Under the pieces are notes generated by a model that was given only the letters and a program-made list of their open reading frames with translations, did no database searches and had not been told where the DNA came from. The position numbers were made by a program, and so were the translations under genes. Below, in pieces: positions 1-8,217 of a DNA stretch of 64,000 nucleotides. The stretch is taken from positions 6,324,001 to 6,388,000 of the forward strand of contig NZ_JACHJV010000001.1 of the NCBI RefSeq assembly GCF_014203855.1, in the 5' to 3' direction. The stretch's first letter is position 1. Each line of letters begins with the position of its first letter. The stretch is from Kitasatospora kifunensis (GTDB lineage: Bacteria > Actinomycetota > Actinomycetes > Streptomycetales > Streptomycetaceae).

Positions 1-593
1 GTGCGGCGCTCCGCCTGCGTGCCGGCGGCGGCCGCGCGGGCCTGCCAGCGGGGCAGGTGGAGTGCGAGGTCGCCGTTGGTCTCCCGGGCGAGCAGCGTGT
101 CGGGGCGGTAATGGGGAAGCTGCTCGGCCAGGTCGCGGCCGAGCAGCGGGGTGCACAGGCAGGCGAGGAATCAGCCCAGGTCGTACCGCTCCAACTCGCT
201 CAGCAGGGTGTCGGCGTCGAAAAGCAGGATGCCCGCGCCGTTGATCTGCTCGAACCGCGCGTCAAGCTCCGCTTGCAGGGCGTCGGCGTCGGACCGATCG
301 GCGGCCGTGGGCCGGTGGTGCAAGGCCAGCAGCAGATCGAGGTCCGAGCGGCCGGGCACCGCGGTGCCACGCGGGATGCTGCCGTAGAGGTAGGCGCTGT
401 CCAGCCGCTCGGGCCCGAACGCCGCCGCGATCCCCGCCCGCGCGGCCTCGACCACCGGCGCGAACTCCGTGGGCACCTTGCTCAGCGCGCCCTCGCGGAC
501 GATCAGGCCGTCCTGGTCCAGCCCCCTGCGCGTCACCCCTGCACTGGCCCCTGCGCCGTTCCCTGCACCGGTTCCCTCAACGATCTTCGTCAT
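1..593 (-). pseudogene. Nucleotidyltransferase-domain gene interrupted by an in-frame TGA; runs off the window edge
   Basis: The reading frame starts at ATG 593 and encodes an NTP-transferase fold of the kind seen in aminoglycoside nucleotidyltransferases. The motif GSIPRGTAVPGRSDLDLLLA gives the nucleotide-binding GS and the metal-binding DxD. A TGA at 171-173 ends the frame after 140 residues. Beyond it the same frame stays open to base 1 and reads as normal protein (FLACLCTPLLG, LPHYRPDTLLARETNGDLAL), which looks like the helical C-terminal part of full-length relatives of about 250-260 residues. A single TGG-to-TGA change would explain this. The start overlaps the upstream cupin gene by 17 bp, so translation is probably coupled. 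A sequencing error is the main alternative. Confidence 0.75.
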
Positions 594-1014
594 GGTTCTC
601 AGCTTGCCACCGGCCCACCTCGAGGCGCGCCTCGGTTTCGGTACCGGGCCAGGCCGGCACGGTGGCGGCGAGGATCACCAGCGCAGCCGCGCCCTCGGCC
701 GAACCCGGCTGGTCCGCGCGGAACTGGAAGGTGGTCCCGAGCGGGATGCTCACCGTGGTGCCCACCCGCAGCGGCGTGATCTCCTCCCGCTCGCCCTGCC
801 GCCGCCACAACTGCCCTGAACCGCCCACCACATGCCAGATCTCCTGCACCGTCGCGTGTGAGACCGCCCGCGACACCGCGCCCGCGGCAAGTTCGAAGCG
901 TGCCATGCTGGCCGCTCCGGGCAGCTCGCCGAGCGGCTTGACGGACGAACCGTCAGTTGCCAACACATCGACCGATTCAGCGAGTTGCCAGGTCTGGTAC
1001 GGGTCCGGTGTCAT
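577..1014 (-). CDS. Cupin-domain protein
   Basis: This 145-residue protein is a small single-domain cupin. Residues about 35-110 carry the two cupin motifs in weakened form (SHATVQEIWHVVGGSGQLW, then the PLRVGTTVSIPLGTTFQFRA strand pair). Its start ATG overlaps the stop of the M48 protease gene by 4 bp (ATGA), and its end overlaps the nucleotidyltransferase start, so the three form one coupled minus-strand unit. The metal-binding set is incomplete, with one clear His in motif 1, so a sensory or binding role is as likely as catalysis. No substrate can be named. Confidence 0.8.
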   Translation of the reverse strand: MTPDPYQTWQLAESVDVLATDGSSVKPLGELPGAASMARFELAAGAVSRAVSHATVQEIWHVVGGSGQLWRRQGEREEITPLRVGTTVSIPLGTTFQFRADQPGSAEGAAALVILAATVPAWPGTETEARLEVGRWQAENHDEDR

Positions 1015-2162
1015 GCTCGCCCCTCTCGTGGGTTCGCCGCCCAGGCCCGGGCCGCCGCGATCCGGCGGGCCGTGCTCGGGTGGGTGGCGAAGAGTAGTTC
1101 CAGCAGTCGCGGTGGGTTGACATCCGCGACATTGGTCAGCGCCAGGCGGCGCTGCATGGCGATGAACTGTTCAGGATCCTCGGTCAGTTGGAGCGCGTGC
1201 TGGTCCGCCTTGGTCTCGATCCGGCGGCTCACCGCGGCCTGTGGCGGTCCACCCAGCGCACCCAGCACCGCCGCCACCGCGGCCAGCAGCGGCAAGGAGC
1301 GCGGGTCGCCCACGTTCGGCGCGCCGGCGCTGGACAGCAGCGGGTGGAGGGAGGTCAGCAGGCCGAGTACGGCCACGGCCACGGCTGCCCCGAGAGCGCC
1401 CAGGACGGTGCCGCGCGGCACATCGCGGTGCACGACATGGCCGAGCTCGTGCGCGACCACCAGCTCCACCTCGCGCGGTTCGGCGGTGCTGAGCAGCGTG
1501 TCGTAGGCAACGATCCGGCGGGTCGCACCGAACCCCGAGACGTACGCGTTGAGGGCCGTGGTCCGTCGTGAGGCGTCGGCCACCAGGACGTCCTTGACCC
1601 GCACGCCGTCCCGCGCGGCGAGCGCCAGCAGCGCGCTCCGCAGGTCGCCGGGCGGGAGCGGGGTGAAGCGGTTGAAGACGGGTTCCACCAGCAGCGGGAA
1701 GAGGAACGAGAGCGCGACCGTCAGCAGCGCGGCCGCGCCGCTTGCCGGGACCCACCACCAGCGGGTCGACCACGCGGTCAGCGCGTAGACGCCGAGCCCG
1801 GCGGGCAGCGCGACCAGCAGGCTCAGCGCCAGGCCGCGCAGCTGGTCCACCACCCAGCCGGCCCAGCGCTGGGTGACCAGTCCGTAGCCGCGCCGCACCA
1901 CCCGCACCCGGGCGGCGATCGGCAAGCCGACCAGTTGTCCGATCAGCACCAGCGCGGCCGCTCCGGCGAGCACCTGGGCCGTTCGCGAGCCGCCGAAGAG
2001 TCCGCCGGACCAGTGCACCAGGTGCGCGCCGACGGGCGTCAGCCCGAGGACCAGCGTTACTGTCAAGCCCGCCAGCCGCCCGCCGAGCACCCAGGGCACC
2101 TGCGCCCGGCGCAGTGCCCGCCCACGGGCAAGCTGCTCGGGCGTGAAGTCCGCCGCCTCCAC
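1011..2162 (-). CDS. M48 (Ste24/CAAX-protease-like) membrane metallopeptidase
   Basis: The protein has about four hydrophobic segments in its N-terminal half and then the zinc-protease motif HELGH at about residues 238-242 of the form given here. A downstream ETKAD supplies the third zinc ligand, the arrangement of M48A CAAX-type peptidases. In actinobacteria these are thought to act in membrane protein quality control; the substrate here is unknown. I chose GTG 2162 because a GGGAGG ribosome-binding site lies 9 bp upstream; the frame is open to GTG 2249, which would add 29 residues. The 3' end overlaps the cupin start (ATGA). Confidence 0.88.
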   Translation of the reverse strand: MEAADFTPEQLARGRALRRAQVPWVLGGRLAGLTVTLVLGLTPVGAHLVHWSGGLFGGSRTAQVLAGAAALVLIGQLVGLPIAARVRVVRRGYGLVTQRWAGWVVDQLRGLALSLLVALPAGLGVYALTAWSTRWWWVPASGAAALLTVALSFLFPLLVEPVFNRFTPLPPGDLRSALLALAARDGVRVKDVLVADASRRTTALNAYVSGFGATRRIVAYDTLLSTAEPREVELVVAHELGHVVHRDVPRGTVLGALGAAVAVAVLGLLTSLHPLLSSAGAPNVGDPRSLPLLAAVAAVLGALGGPPQAAVSRRIETKADQHALQLTEDPEQFIAMQRRLALTNVADVNPPRLLELLFATHPSTARRIAAARAWAANPREGRA

Positions 2163-2282
2163 TGTGACCGCCTCCCGTGCGCCCGACCGGCTCGGATCCG
2201 CTTCGCCCAGCCACCCTAGGCTGCCCACCCACACGCCGTTGACCCACACGTCCTACTCGCCCCAGCGTCCTGGTCGCGGCGC

Positions 2283-3482
2283 CTACCGCGTTCCGGGGGA
2301 GTCGTCCTCGTGTACCCGTTCCACCGCCACCATCGCCGCGTCGTCCCCCAGCCGCCCGCCCGCGTGGGCCAGCAGGTCGTGTTGCAGGTGTTCGAGCAGC
2401 GGCCCCGGTGGTTCGGAGGTCCAGGCGCGGAGCCGCTCGGTGAGCGGATAGAAGGCACGGTTGGAGTCGCGGGCCTCGATCACGCCGTCGGTGTAGATCA
2501 GCAGCCGGTCCTCGCCCGTGAACGGGAACTCGTCGGCGTGGTAAGCGCTCTCCAGCAGACCGCCCAGCCCCAGTGGCGGCGCGGGGCGGTCGGCGTCCAG
2601 CGTCAGCACCAGGCCCCGATGCAGCAGGACCGGTGGTGGATGGCCGCAGTTGATGACCTGGATCTTGTTCCCCTCGTCCGGGATGTCCAGCAGCACGGCG
2701 GTGATGAACGATTCCGCGGATTGGTGCTCGTCCTCCAGCAGCCGGCCGGCGGCCTCCAACGGATCGCTCGGCGCGTCAGCCGGCAACTCGTCGTCGGCGG
2801 CCGCGGCCAGGTCCCAGCTGACGCTGCCGTCGAGGTAGGCCGCCAGTTCGGGGAGTGAGGCCTGTAGGTGGGCGGCGGCCCGGAAGGCGCCCAGCAGCAG
2901 CGAGGCCTCGCCCAGCGAGGTCAGCCCCTTGCCCCGGACATCGCCCACGAGCAGTCGGGTACCCGAGGTGGTTCTGGCCGCCGCATAGAGGTCGCCGCCC
3001 ACCTGGGCCTCGGCCTCGGCGGCCAGGTAGACCGAGGCGATCCGCAGCGAGCCGATCCGTGGCGGCAGCGGGCGCAGGAGCACCTGTTGCGCGGCCTCGG
3101 CGACCGAGCGGACCTGGACCAGCTCGCGGGCATGCCGGTCCCGCAGCGCGGTGTAGGTCACCACGGTGCCCGAGACCACGACCAGCCCGGCGAGTTGGGT
3201 CTCGTGATTCGAGGTGGTCAGGCCGTCGCGCATGATCCCGATGATCACCAGCGCGGAGACCGCCAGCAGGCTGATCAACGCGGTCAGGCGGGTGCCGGCG
3301 AAGGCTGCGGTGATCGCGGGCGCGACCACGAGCAGCGGGCCGAGGTGGATCTGCGGCGGGCTCAGGATGTCGACCGTGGTGATCACCACGATCAGCACCA
3401 GCGGTAGCAGCACCAGAGCACGCCCGGATCGCCTGGGCCGGAGCCGGGAAACGAAGTCGTCGGAACGCCGCTGGGGAGGCAC
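2283..3482 (-). CDS. Membrane-anchored PP2C/SpoIIE-type serine phosphatase
   Basis: This 399-residue protein begins with three or four membrane helices (about residues 20-120), followed by a short coiled linker and a SpoIIE-type PP2C domain (about 140-390). Metal-binding acidic residues are visible in VGGDLYAA, VGDVRGKG, YTDGVIEARD and GDDAAMVAV. Such phosphatases dephosphorylate anti-sigma-factor antagonists in the partner-switching networks of Streptomyces. No anti-sigma or antagonist gene lies beside it. Start GTG 3482 has an AGAGGA ribosome-binding site. It is the first gene of the minus-strand run that continues into the M48 protease gene. Confidence 0.92.
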   Translation of the reverse strand: MPPQRRSDDFVSRLRPRRSGRALVLLPLVLIVVITTVDILSPPQIHLGPLLVVAPAITAAFAGTRLTALISLLAVSALVIIGIMRDGLTTSNHETQLAGLVVVSGTVVTYTALRDRHARELVQVRSVAEAAQQVLLRPLPPRIGSLRIASVYLAAEAEAQVGGDLYAAARTTSGTRLLVGDVRGKGLTSLGEASLLLGAFRAAAHLQASLPELAAYLDGSVSWDLAAAADDELPADAPSDPLEAAGRLLEDEHQSAESFITAVLLDIPDEGNKIQVINCGHPPPVLLHRGLVLTLDADRPAPPLGLGGLLESAYHADEFPFTGEDRLLIYTDGVIEARDSNRAFYPLTERLRAWTSEPPGPLLEHLQHDLLAHAGGRLGDDAAMVAVERVHEDDSPGTR

Positions 3483-3555
3483 GTTTCCTCTCTACACCCC
3501 GACTGCCTCAGCCGCACCGCGAGGTAAGGTCGCGCCCAAAAGATCTTGGGGGCGA

Positions 3556-3598
3556 GGGCCGGGCGTCATGCCCGATCGGGGGCCGGGCGTCATGCCCG
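3556..3598. repeat. Two 19-bp direct repeats, each a small hairpin
   Basis: GGGCCGGGCGTCATGCCCG occurs at 3556-3574 and again at 3580-3598. Each copy folds on itself (CCGGGC/GCCCG). The pair lies between the start of the SpoIIE phosphatase gene and the end of the GGCT gene, so it may serve as a terminator for GGCT or as a promoter-proximal element. Confidence 0.6.
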
Positions 3599-3619
3599 GG
3601 AACGGTCTCCTCGCGCCGG

Positions 3620-4060
3620 TCAGCGGCCGCCCGTCCAGTCGCCGGAGGCTATCGGGGCCGGGTGCGCACGCAGCCGGGCGGCCTGGTCCCGGCCGGCCAG
3701 GTAGACCCAGGCGGTCACCCGCTCGCTGTGCGCGGCCGCCGGGTCGGCGGCGACCGTGACGGGGAGTGGCAGGCGCAGGTAGAGCCCGGTCCCATCCGGG
3801 CGGCAGCCTTCCAACTCGTCCAGCGCGGCCAGCACCTGCGCGAACTCGTCCGGACGGACGGTTATCAGCTCGCCGTGCACCTGCTTCCCAAGGTCGGGAT
3901 CGGTGACCACGTACGGATATCCGGGGCCTTCGTGCAGCGTTGCGCCCGCCAGCACCGCCGGCTCGATCCGTACGCAGCGGCCGCCCAGGAAGTGGGAGTG
4001 GTTGCGCTGCCCGGTGCGTAGCGTGCCGTAGACGAAGAACGGCAGCGGTCGGTCGGTCAC
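3620..4060 (-). CDS. Gamma-glutamylcyclotransferase (AIG2/GGCT-like)
   Basis: The 146-residue product starts VTDRPLPFFVYGTLRTGQRN. The YGTLRxG motif near residues 10-15 is the substrate-binding loop of the GGCT/AIG2 fold, and ALDELEGC carries the probable catalytic Glu. The family forms 5-oxoproline from gamma-glutamyl amines or peptides. I set the start at GTG 4060, which has GATGAGG upstream; the longer open frame to 4342 is Pro/Arg-rich and lacks family similarity. It is divergent from the EamA transporter gene. Confidence 0.9.
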   Translation of the reverse strand: MTDRPLPFFVYGTLRTGQRNHSHFLGGRCVRIEPAVLAGATLHEGPGYPYVVTDPDLGKQVHGELITVRPDEFAQVLAALDELEGCRPDGTGLYLRLPLPVTVAADPAAAHSERVTAWVYLAGRDQAARLRAHPAPIASGDWTGGR

Positions 4061-4236
4061 GGTGAGCGCCTCATCTGGTCTGGGCCGGGGTCTGGGCCGG
4101 GGACTCACCCCGATTCTCGCCGCTGGCGAAGTGCTGGGAACAGGGCGTCCACCAGTTACCGATACCCGGTAGCGGTCAGGTGCCCCGGTGCGCTCTGATG
4201 ACCCTGGCCGTACAGCACCGACCTGAGGAGACACGC

Positions 4237-5199
4237 ATGACATCGATCGGGGCTCCGCGCTCCTCCGCCGCCACGGGCTCGGGCCCGGCCGCACCATCCG
4301 AACCTGGTGGCGCCCGGATCTCCAGCACCGTCTGGGCCGCACTGGCCGTGGTCTACGTGGTCTGGGGCTCCACCTACCTCGGTATCAGGATCGCGGTGGA
4401 GACCATGCCGGCGCTGCTCTCGGGGGCCGTCCGCTTCCTGGCCGCCGGGCTGCTGCTGCTCGGCGTGCTGGCCTGGAGACTGGGACCGCGCGCACTACGG
4501 GTGACTCGCCGCCAGCTCGGTTCGACGGCGCTGGTCGGCGTGCTGCTCCTGGTGGGCGGCAACGGGCTGCTGGTGCTGGCCGAAGGCCACATTCCGTCGG
4601 GCCTGGCGGCGCTGCTGGTGGCGGTGGTGCCGCTCTGGGTGGTGCTGCTGCGCACCGCCTTCGGCGATCGGCCCGGGGGAGCGACGCTGATCGGGGTCCT
4701 GCTCGGCCTGGGCGGGCTGGCGGTCCTCTCGGCGCCGGGGTTCAGCGGCAGCGTGTCACTCGGCGGAGTGGTGATGATCATGTTCGGCTCGATCTCCTGG
4801 GCGGTCGGCTCCTTCGCGTCGAGCCGCCTTCCGATGCCCGCCAACCCGCTGGTGGCAAGCGCTTACGAGATGCTGGCCGGCGGACTCGGCTGTCTGCTGG
4901 TGGCGCTGGCCCGTGGCGAGGAACGAGGTCTGGACCTCGCTGCCATCTCCACCCGCTCCTGGCTCGCCCTGGGCTACCTGATCCTGGTCGGCTCGCTGGT
5001 CGGCTTCACCGCCTACGCCTGGCTGCTCCAGTCCGCCCCGCTCGGCCTGGTCGCCACGTACGCGTACGTGAACCCGGTGGTCGCGGTCTTCCTCGGCTGG
5101 CTGATCCTGGACGAGCAGCTGACCGGCTCGGAGCTGCTGGGCGGCGCGATCGTGGTTGCGGCGGTCTGCGTGGTGGTGAGCACCGAGCGGCGGGGGTGA
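4237..5199 (+). CDS. EamA/DMT-family inner-membrane transporter
   Basis: This 320-residue protein has ten predicted membrane helices in two EamA repeats. The first begins WAALAVVYVVWGSTYLGIRI and the second LGGVVMIMFGSISWAVGSFA. The WGSTYLGIRI signature is typical of the RhaT/YedA branch, which exports amino acids or other small metabolites; the substrate cannot be told. I chose ATG 4237 because of its GAGGAG ribosome-binding site 8 bp upstream, although the frame is open from 4180. Confidence 0.9.
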   Translation: MTSIGAPRSSAATGSGPAAPSEPGGARISSTVWAALAVVYVVWGSTYLGIRIAVETMPALLSGAVRFLAAGLLLLGVLAWRLGPRALRVTRRQLGSTALVGVLLLVGGNGLLVLAEGHIPSGLAALLVAVVPLWVVLLRTAFGDRPGGATLIGVLLGLGGLAVLSAPGFSGSVSLGGVVMIMFGSISWAVGSFASSRLPMPANPLVASAYEMLAGGLGCLLVALARGEERGLDLAAISTRSWLALGYLILVGSLVGFTAYAWLLQSAPLGLVATYAYVNPVVAVFLGWLILDEQLTGSELLGGAIVVAAVCVVVSTERRG

Positions 5200-5289
5200 G
5201 GCCTCGGGCTGAGGCCTCGGGCGGGGCGTGGGAGCGGGCGAGCAGTGGGTGCGGGGCCGCCGTACCGTGGGGGAGGGGGCTAGGAGTGA

Positions 5290-5535
5290 ATGGAGTCCTT
5301 GATGCCTGGTTCCGTCACGATCGGCCACACCGAGGCCGTCGCCACAGTCGAGCACGCCGATGCCGAGCGGCTGGCTGTGCTGCTGGATGAGATGGGCCAC
5401 CTGTTGGCCATGGCGGGCCCCAACCGCTTGAGCGACGCGCAGGTCAGCGCGCTCTGCGGGGGGCAGAAGCACAACCGCGACGAGCTTGCCCGCTGGTGCC
5501 GTGGCATGGCGGCTCATCTGCACCAGAAGCACTGA
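5290..5535 (+). CDS. Small hypothetical protein
   Basis: This 81-residue, largely helical acidic protein has no recognised domain. It carries a patterned C-terminal half (RLSDAQVSALCGGQKHNRDE). Two starts are possible: ATG 5290 with AGGAG only 3 bp away, or ATG 5302 with GGAG at a better 6-bp spacing. Codon use fits the neighbours, with strong third-position GC. It is a lone gene between the EamA transporter and a large hairpin region. Function is unknown. Confidence 0.55.
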   Translation: MESLMPGSVTIGHTEAVATVEHADAERLAVLLDEMGHLLAMAGPNRLSDAQVSALCGGQKHNRDELARWCRGMAAHLHQKH

Positions 5536-5859
5536 GCCCGGACGGGGAGCCGGCTGGTACCCCTCGGCGCGCTGACGGTTACGCGGTGACGGCTATGCGC
5601 CGACGGGTATGCGCCGACGGGTATGGATCGACGGAGGCCGGGTGACCGATGACAGATTTCAGAATCTGTCATCGGTCACCCGGCCTCCGCCATCTGCTAT
5701 CGGTCGCCTGCTACCCGTCACCCGTCATCTGATCCCCGTCAGCCGCCCCCTGTCATCCGTCGCCCGTCACCCGTTCTCCACGGGCCCCGACAGGGCGTCA
5801 ACCCCCGTGCCAGTCAGGGCAGGCGACACCCTTGACAGTGCTCGTGGGCCCGTGAGTAC
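5536..5859. other. Non-coding stretch rich in ACGGGT-type repeats around a large hairpin
   Basis: No gene is seen here. On the left side the plus strand carries repeated CGACGGGTATGCGC-like units (about 5575-5632). On the right side (about 5690-5775) the same flavour appears in inverted orientation as repeated CCGTCA/CCCGTCATC units. The two flanks enclose the perfect hairpin at 5632-5689, so the whole stretch is a long imperfect palindrome. Confidence 0.6.
5632..5689. terminator. 27-bp perfect inverted repeat with a 4-nt loop
   Basis: The arms are 5632-5658 and 5663-5689, fully complementary, with loop TCAG. The left arm begins CGGAGGCCGGGTGACC. It could be a very strong terminator for the small upstream gene, but a stem this long and perfect is unusual and no U-tract follows. 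A cruciform or mobile-element remnant is the alternative. Confidence 0.6.
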
Positions 5860-7683
5860 ATGCCAACCGTGCCGATACCCTCTCCCCTCCCAGCCTCCCG
5901 CCGGCGCCCGCTCGTACGCGCCGTCCCCGCTCTCGTGCTGGCCGTTGCCGCCGCGCTCTGCCTCCCGACCGCAGCCACCGCGGCGACCACCGCCCCTGCT
6001 GCCGCCGCCGCTGCCGCCCCGGCTCTCGCCCCTGCTGCGGCCCCGACGGCACCCACGGCCCCCACGGCCGGCGCCCCCGCGCCCACCGGTCACCTTGAGA
6101 CGAACTACGGCAACCCCGTCACCGCGCTGCCCCCCATCAGCAGGCCGGACACCCCGCACTGCACGGTCACCGCGATGCAGCACGACTTCGCCAACAGCTA
6201 CGGCCAGCCCTTCACCGGCACCCTCACCCCGCCCACGGCCTGCCCGGGTCCGTGGAACAAGGTGGTGCTGGACTGGAGCGGCAGCGTCGCCGGTCGTCAG
6301 TACGACCGGCTGGCCGGCGTCTGGATCGGCGGCGCCGAGGTCCTGCGCACCAGCACCCCGGAGCCGGACGCCGCCGGCATCAGCTGGCACGTGGACCAGG
6401 ACCTCAGCAGCTTCATCCCGCTGCTGCGCTCCCCGCAGCCGCTCGTGGTGGACCTGGGCAACGTCGTCAACTCGACCTACACCGGCGTCTACCACATGAC
6501 GTTGACGGTCACCTACTACCAGGCCGACCGGCACAACCCGCCGGCCGCCACCGCCAACCAGGTGCTCCCGGTGTCACAGTCGACCACCGCCGCAGGCTGG
6601 TGGACGCTGACCAAGGGTCAGACCGCGACGTCCACGCTGACCTTCCCACGCAACCTCACCAGCGCCCACCTCCAGCTCTACGCCCGTGGCGGCGGCTGCG
6701 AGGAGTTCTGGTACTCCAACGTGCCGGACGACTACGCGGCCGCCCACCCCTCCTGGGGGCTCTGCGGCGGTGGCACCTACCGCGAGGTGCAGGTCCTGGT
6801 GGACGGGCGGCTCGCCGGGACGGTGCAGCCGTTCCCAGCGATCTACACGGGTGGGATCAGCCCGATGATGTGGCGGCCGATCCCCAGCATCGACGCGTTC
6901 CGCACCCAGCCGTACGACGTCGACCTGACGCCGTTCGCGGGCACCCTCACCGACGGCCGACCGCACACCGTCACGCTGGTGCCGCCGGCCGGGATCAGTG
7001 ACGGCTGGACGCTCGACGGCAGCCTGTTCCTGGACACCGACCCGGTGCGTGCGCAGACCAGTGGTGCGGTCACCACCGACACCATCACCGCGGCTCCGCA
7101 GGTGGCCACCAGCGAGGCGGCGCAGGCCGACGGCGGTGAGCTGATCACCGCGAGCACCGGCCGGGACTGGACGGTGGCCGGTTACGTCGACACCTCGCGC
7201 GGTCGGATCACCACCCGGCTGGATCACCATGGCGAGTACCGCAACAGCGACACCATCTCCGGCCAGGGGCAGAACCAGGTCACCTCGCAGCAGGACAGCG
7301 GCTGGACGGTGACGAGCACCGACCGCGGCCACGGCGCGCCGGAGCAGAAGCGCAGCAGCTGGTCCTACCCGATCGACGCCACCAGCACCTACGTGCCGGG
7401 TGCGGATGCCGACAGCTACCTGGCGCGCGGTCAGGTCACGGTGGCTCGCACGCTGGTGGACGAGACGCGCCGCGGCAACGGGCGCTGGCACGAGCAGGCG
7501 AGTACCGATGACCGGATGTCCGCGCAGGGCGTGCTGGAGCGCAAGTCCGGGACCATGGTGCAGGCCGACGGCAGCTCTGACGAGCACTACGTGGGCCGTA
7601 CGGCGGACGGTGGTTGCTACGACCACGAGTTGGCGGCCGACCACGGGTACCTGACGCTGGACCGGCTCCGGACCTGCCGCTGA
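5860..7683 (+). CDS. Secreted peptide-N4-(N-acetyl-glucosaminyl)asparagine amidase A-like protein
   Basis: This 607-residue protein starts with a Sec signal peptide: basic RRRPLVR, a hydrophobic core LVLAVAAALCL, and an AxA-type site near residue 42. An Ala/Pro/Thr-rich linker follows. The mature part matches the PNGase A (PNaseA) family of plants and fungi, with WNKVVLDWSG, YDRLAGVWIGGAEVLRTSTP and a conserved sugar-amidase core. Such enzymes remove N-glycans from glycopeptides. ATG 5860 has no clear ribosome-binding site; GTG 5869 is an alternative start. No linked regulator or transporter is seen, and strong hairpins follow the gene. Confidence 0.82.
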   Translation: MPTVPIPSPLPASRRRPLVRAVPALVLAVAAALCLPTAATAATTAPAAAAAAAPALAPAAAPTAPTAPTAGAPAPTGHLETNYGNPVTALPPISRPDTPHCTVTAMQHDFANSYGQPFTGTLTPPTACPGPWNKVVLDWSGSVAGRQYDRLAGVWIGGAEVLRTSTPEPDAAGISWHVDQDLSSFIPLLRSPQPLVVDLGNVVNSTYTGVYHMTLTVTYYQADRHNPPAATANQVLPVSQSTTAAGWWTLTKGQTATSTLTFPRNLTSAHLQLYARGGGCEEFWYSNVPDDYAAAHPSWGLCGGGTYREVQVLVDGRLAGTVQPFPAIYTGGISPMMWRPIPSIDAFRTQPYDVDLTPFAGTLTDGRPHTVTLVPPAGISDGWTLDGSLFLDTDPVRAQTSGAVTTDTITAAPQVATSEAAQADGGELITASTGRDWTVAGYVDTSRGRITTRLDHHGEYRNSDTISGQGQNQVTSQQDSGWTVTSTDRGHGAPEQKRSSWSYPIDATSTYVPGADADSYLARGQVTVARTLVDETRRGNGRWHEQASTDDRMSAQGVLERKSGTMVQADGSSDEHYVGRTADGGCYDHELAADHGYLTLDRLRTCR

Positions 7684-7705
7684 CCGCATGTGCGGCTCTT
7701 GCCGC

Positions 7706-7782
7706 CGTGACCCTCGGTTCTCGCCCGAACTGCTGGTTCTCGTCCGAACTGCTTCGGCCCGGATGGGGAGCCGAGGGTCACG
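7706..7782. repeat. 12-bp inverted repeat enclosing a 19-bp tandem duplication
   Basis: CGTGACCCTCGG at 7706-7717 pairs perfectly with CCGAGGGTCACG at 7771-7782. The loop holds two adjacent 19-bp copies, GGTTCTCGCCCGAACTGCT at 7716-7734 and the same with one change at 7735-7753. It lies just after the PNGase-like gene. Confidence 0.6.
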
Positions 7783-7833
7783 CGCCGAGTTGACGGTCTG
7801 CGACGCCGTCAGGGTTTCGTCAGAGTGCCCTGG

Positions 7834-7865
7834 CCCGCCCTCAGGCGTACTGCCCTGAGGGCGGG
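7834..7865 (+). terminator. Hairpin terminator after the PNGase-like gene
   Basis: CCCGCCCTCAGG at 7834-7845 pairs perfectly with CCTGAGGGCGGG at 7854-7865 around an 8-nt loop. This 12-bp GC-rich stem lies 150 bp after the stop codon of the amidase gene and is the best factor-independent-like terminator there, although no T-run follows. Confidence 0.55.
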
Positions 7866-8217
7866 GAGCGGATTCCGCGGTCGTGTCTAGGTGGCGTGCG
7901 CGGCTGTCTGGTGACTCGTCAGTACGGTGTGGAATGTCGGCTTGTTCTCGGTGAGATCTCCGTCACATCTGTGGTCCCGAAGTTTTTCGCTTGACGACCG
8001 TCGATAAGCCTCTGACCTGCGGAAACGTCCTGTTGCGGGGATGTCGTTTGGAGGATCAACCAAGTCCAGCGACTGAGTTGATCTTGTTCTCGGGTGTCTT
8101 CTGCGCTTCACTCTTGCGGGTGTCAGCGGCGGAACGGGGTGCGGCCGTCTGTCTGAGAGTGCGATCAGGGCTGAGTGGGGCCTTGATGCTTGAGGCCTGA
8201 CGAGATTGTGAGCACCT
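7866..8217 (+). promoter_or_regulatory. Long leader of conservon 1 with a symmetric dyad
   Basis: No gene is supported in this stretch, which is lower in GC than its surroundings and precedes cvnA of conservon 1. At 8054-8083 lies a symmetric dyad: GATCAAC, 2 nt, AGTC, a 4-nt centre, GACT, 2 nt, GTTGATC. It is a candidate operator or leader hairpin about 135 bp before the start codon. I could not define a -35/-10 pair with confidence. Confidence 0.45.

Noticed and set aside
7887..8200. Two short open frames in the leader of conservon 1
   Set aside because: Neither has a ribosome-binding site, family likeness or third-position GC bias. The region looks regulatory.
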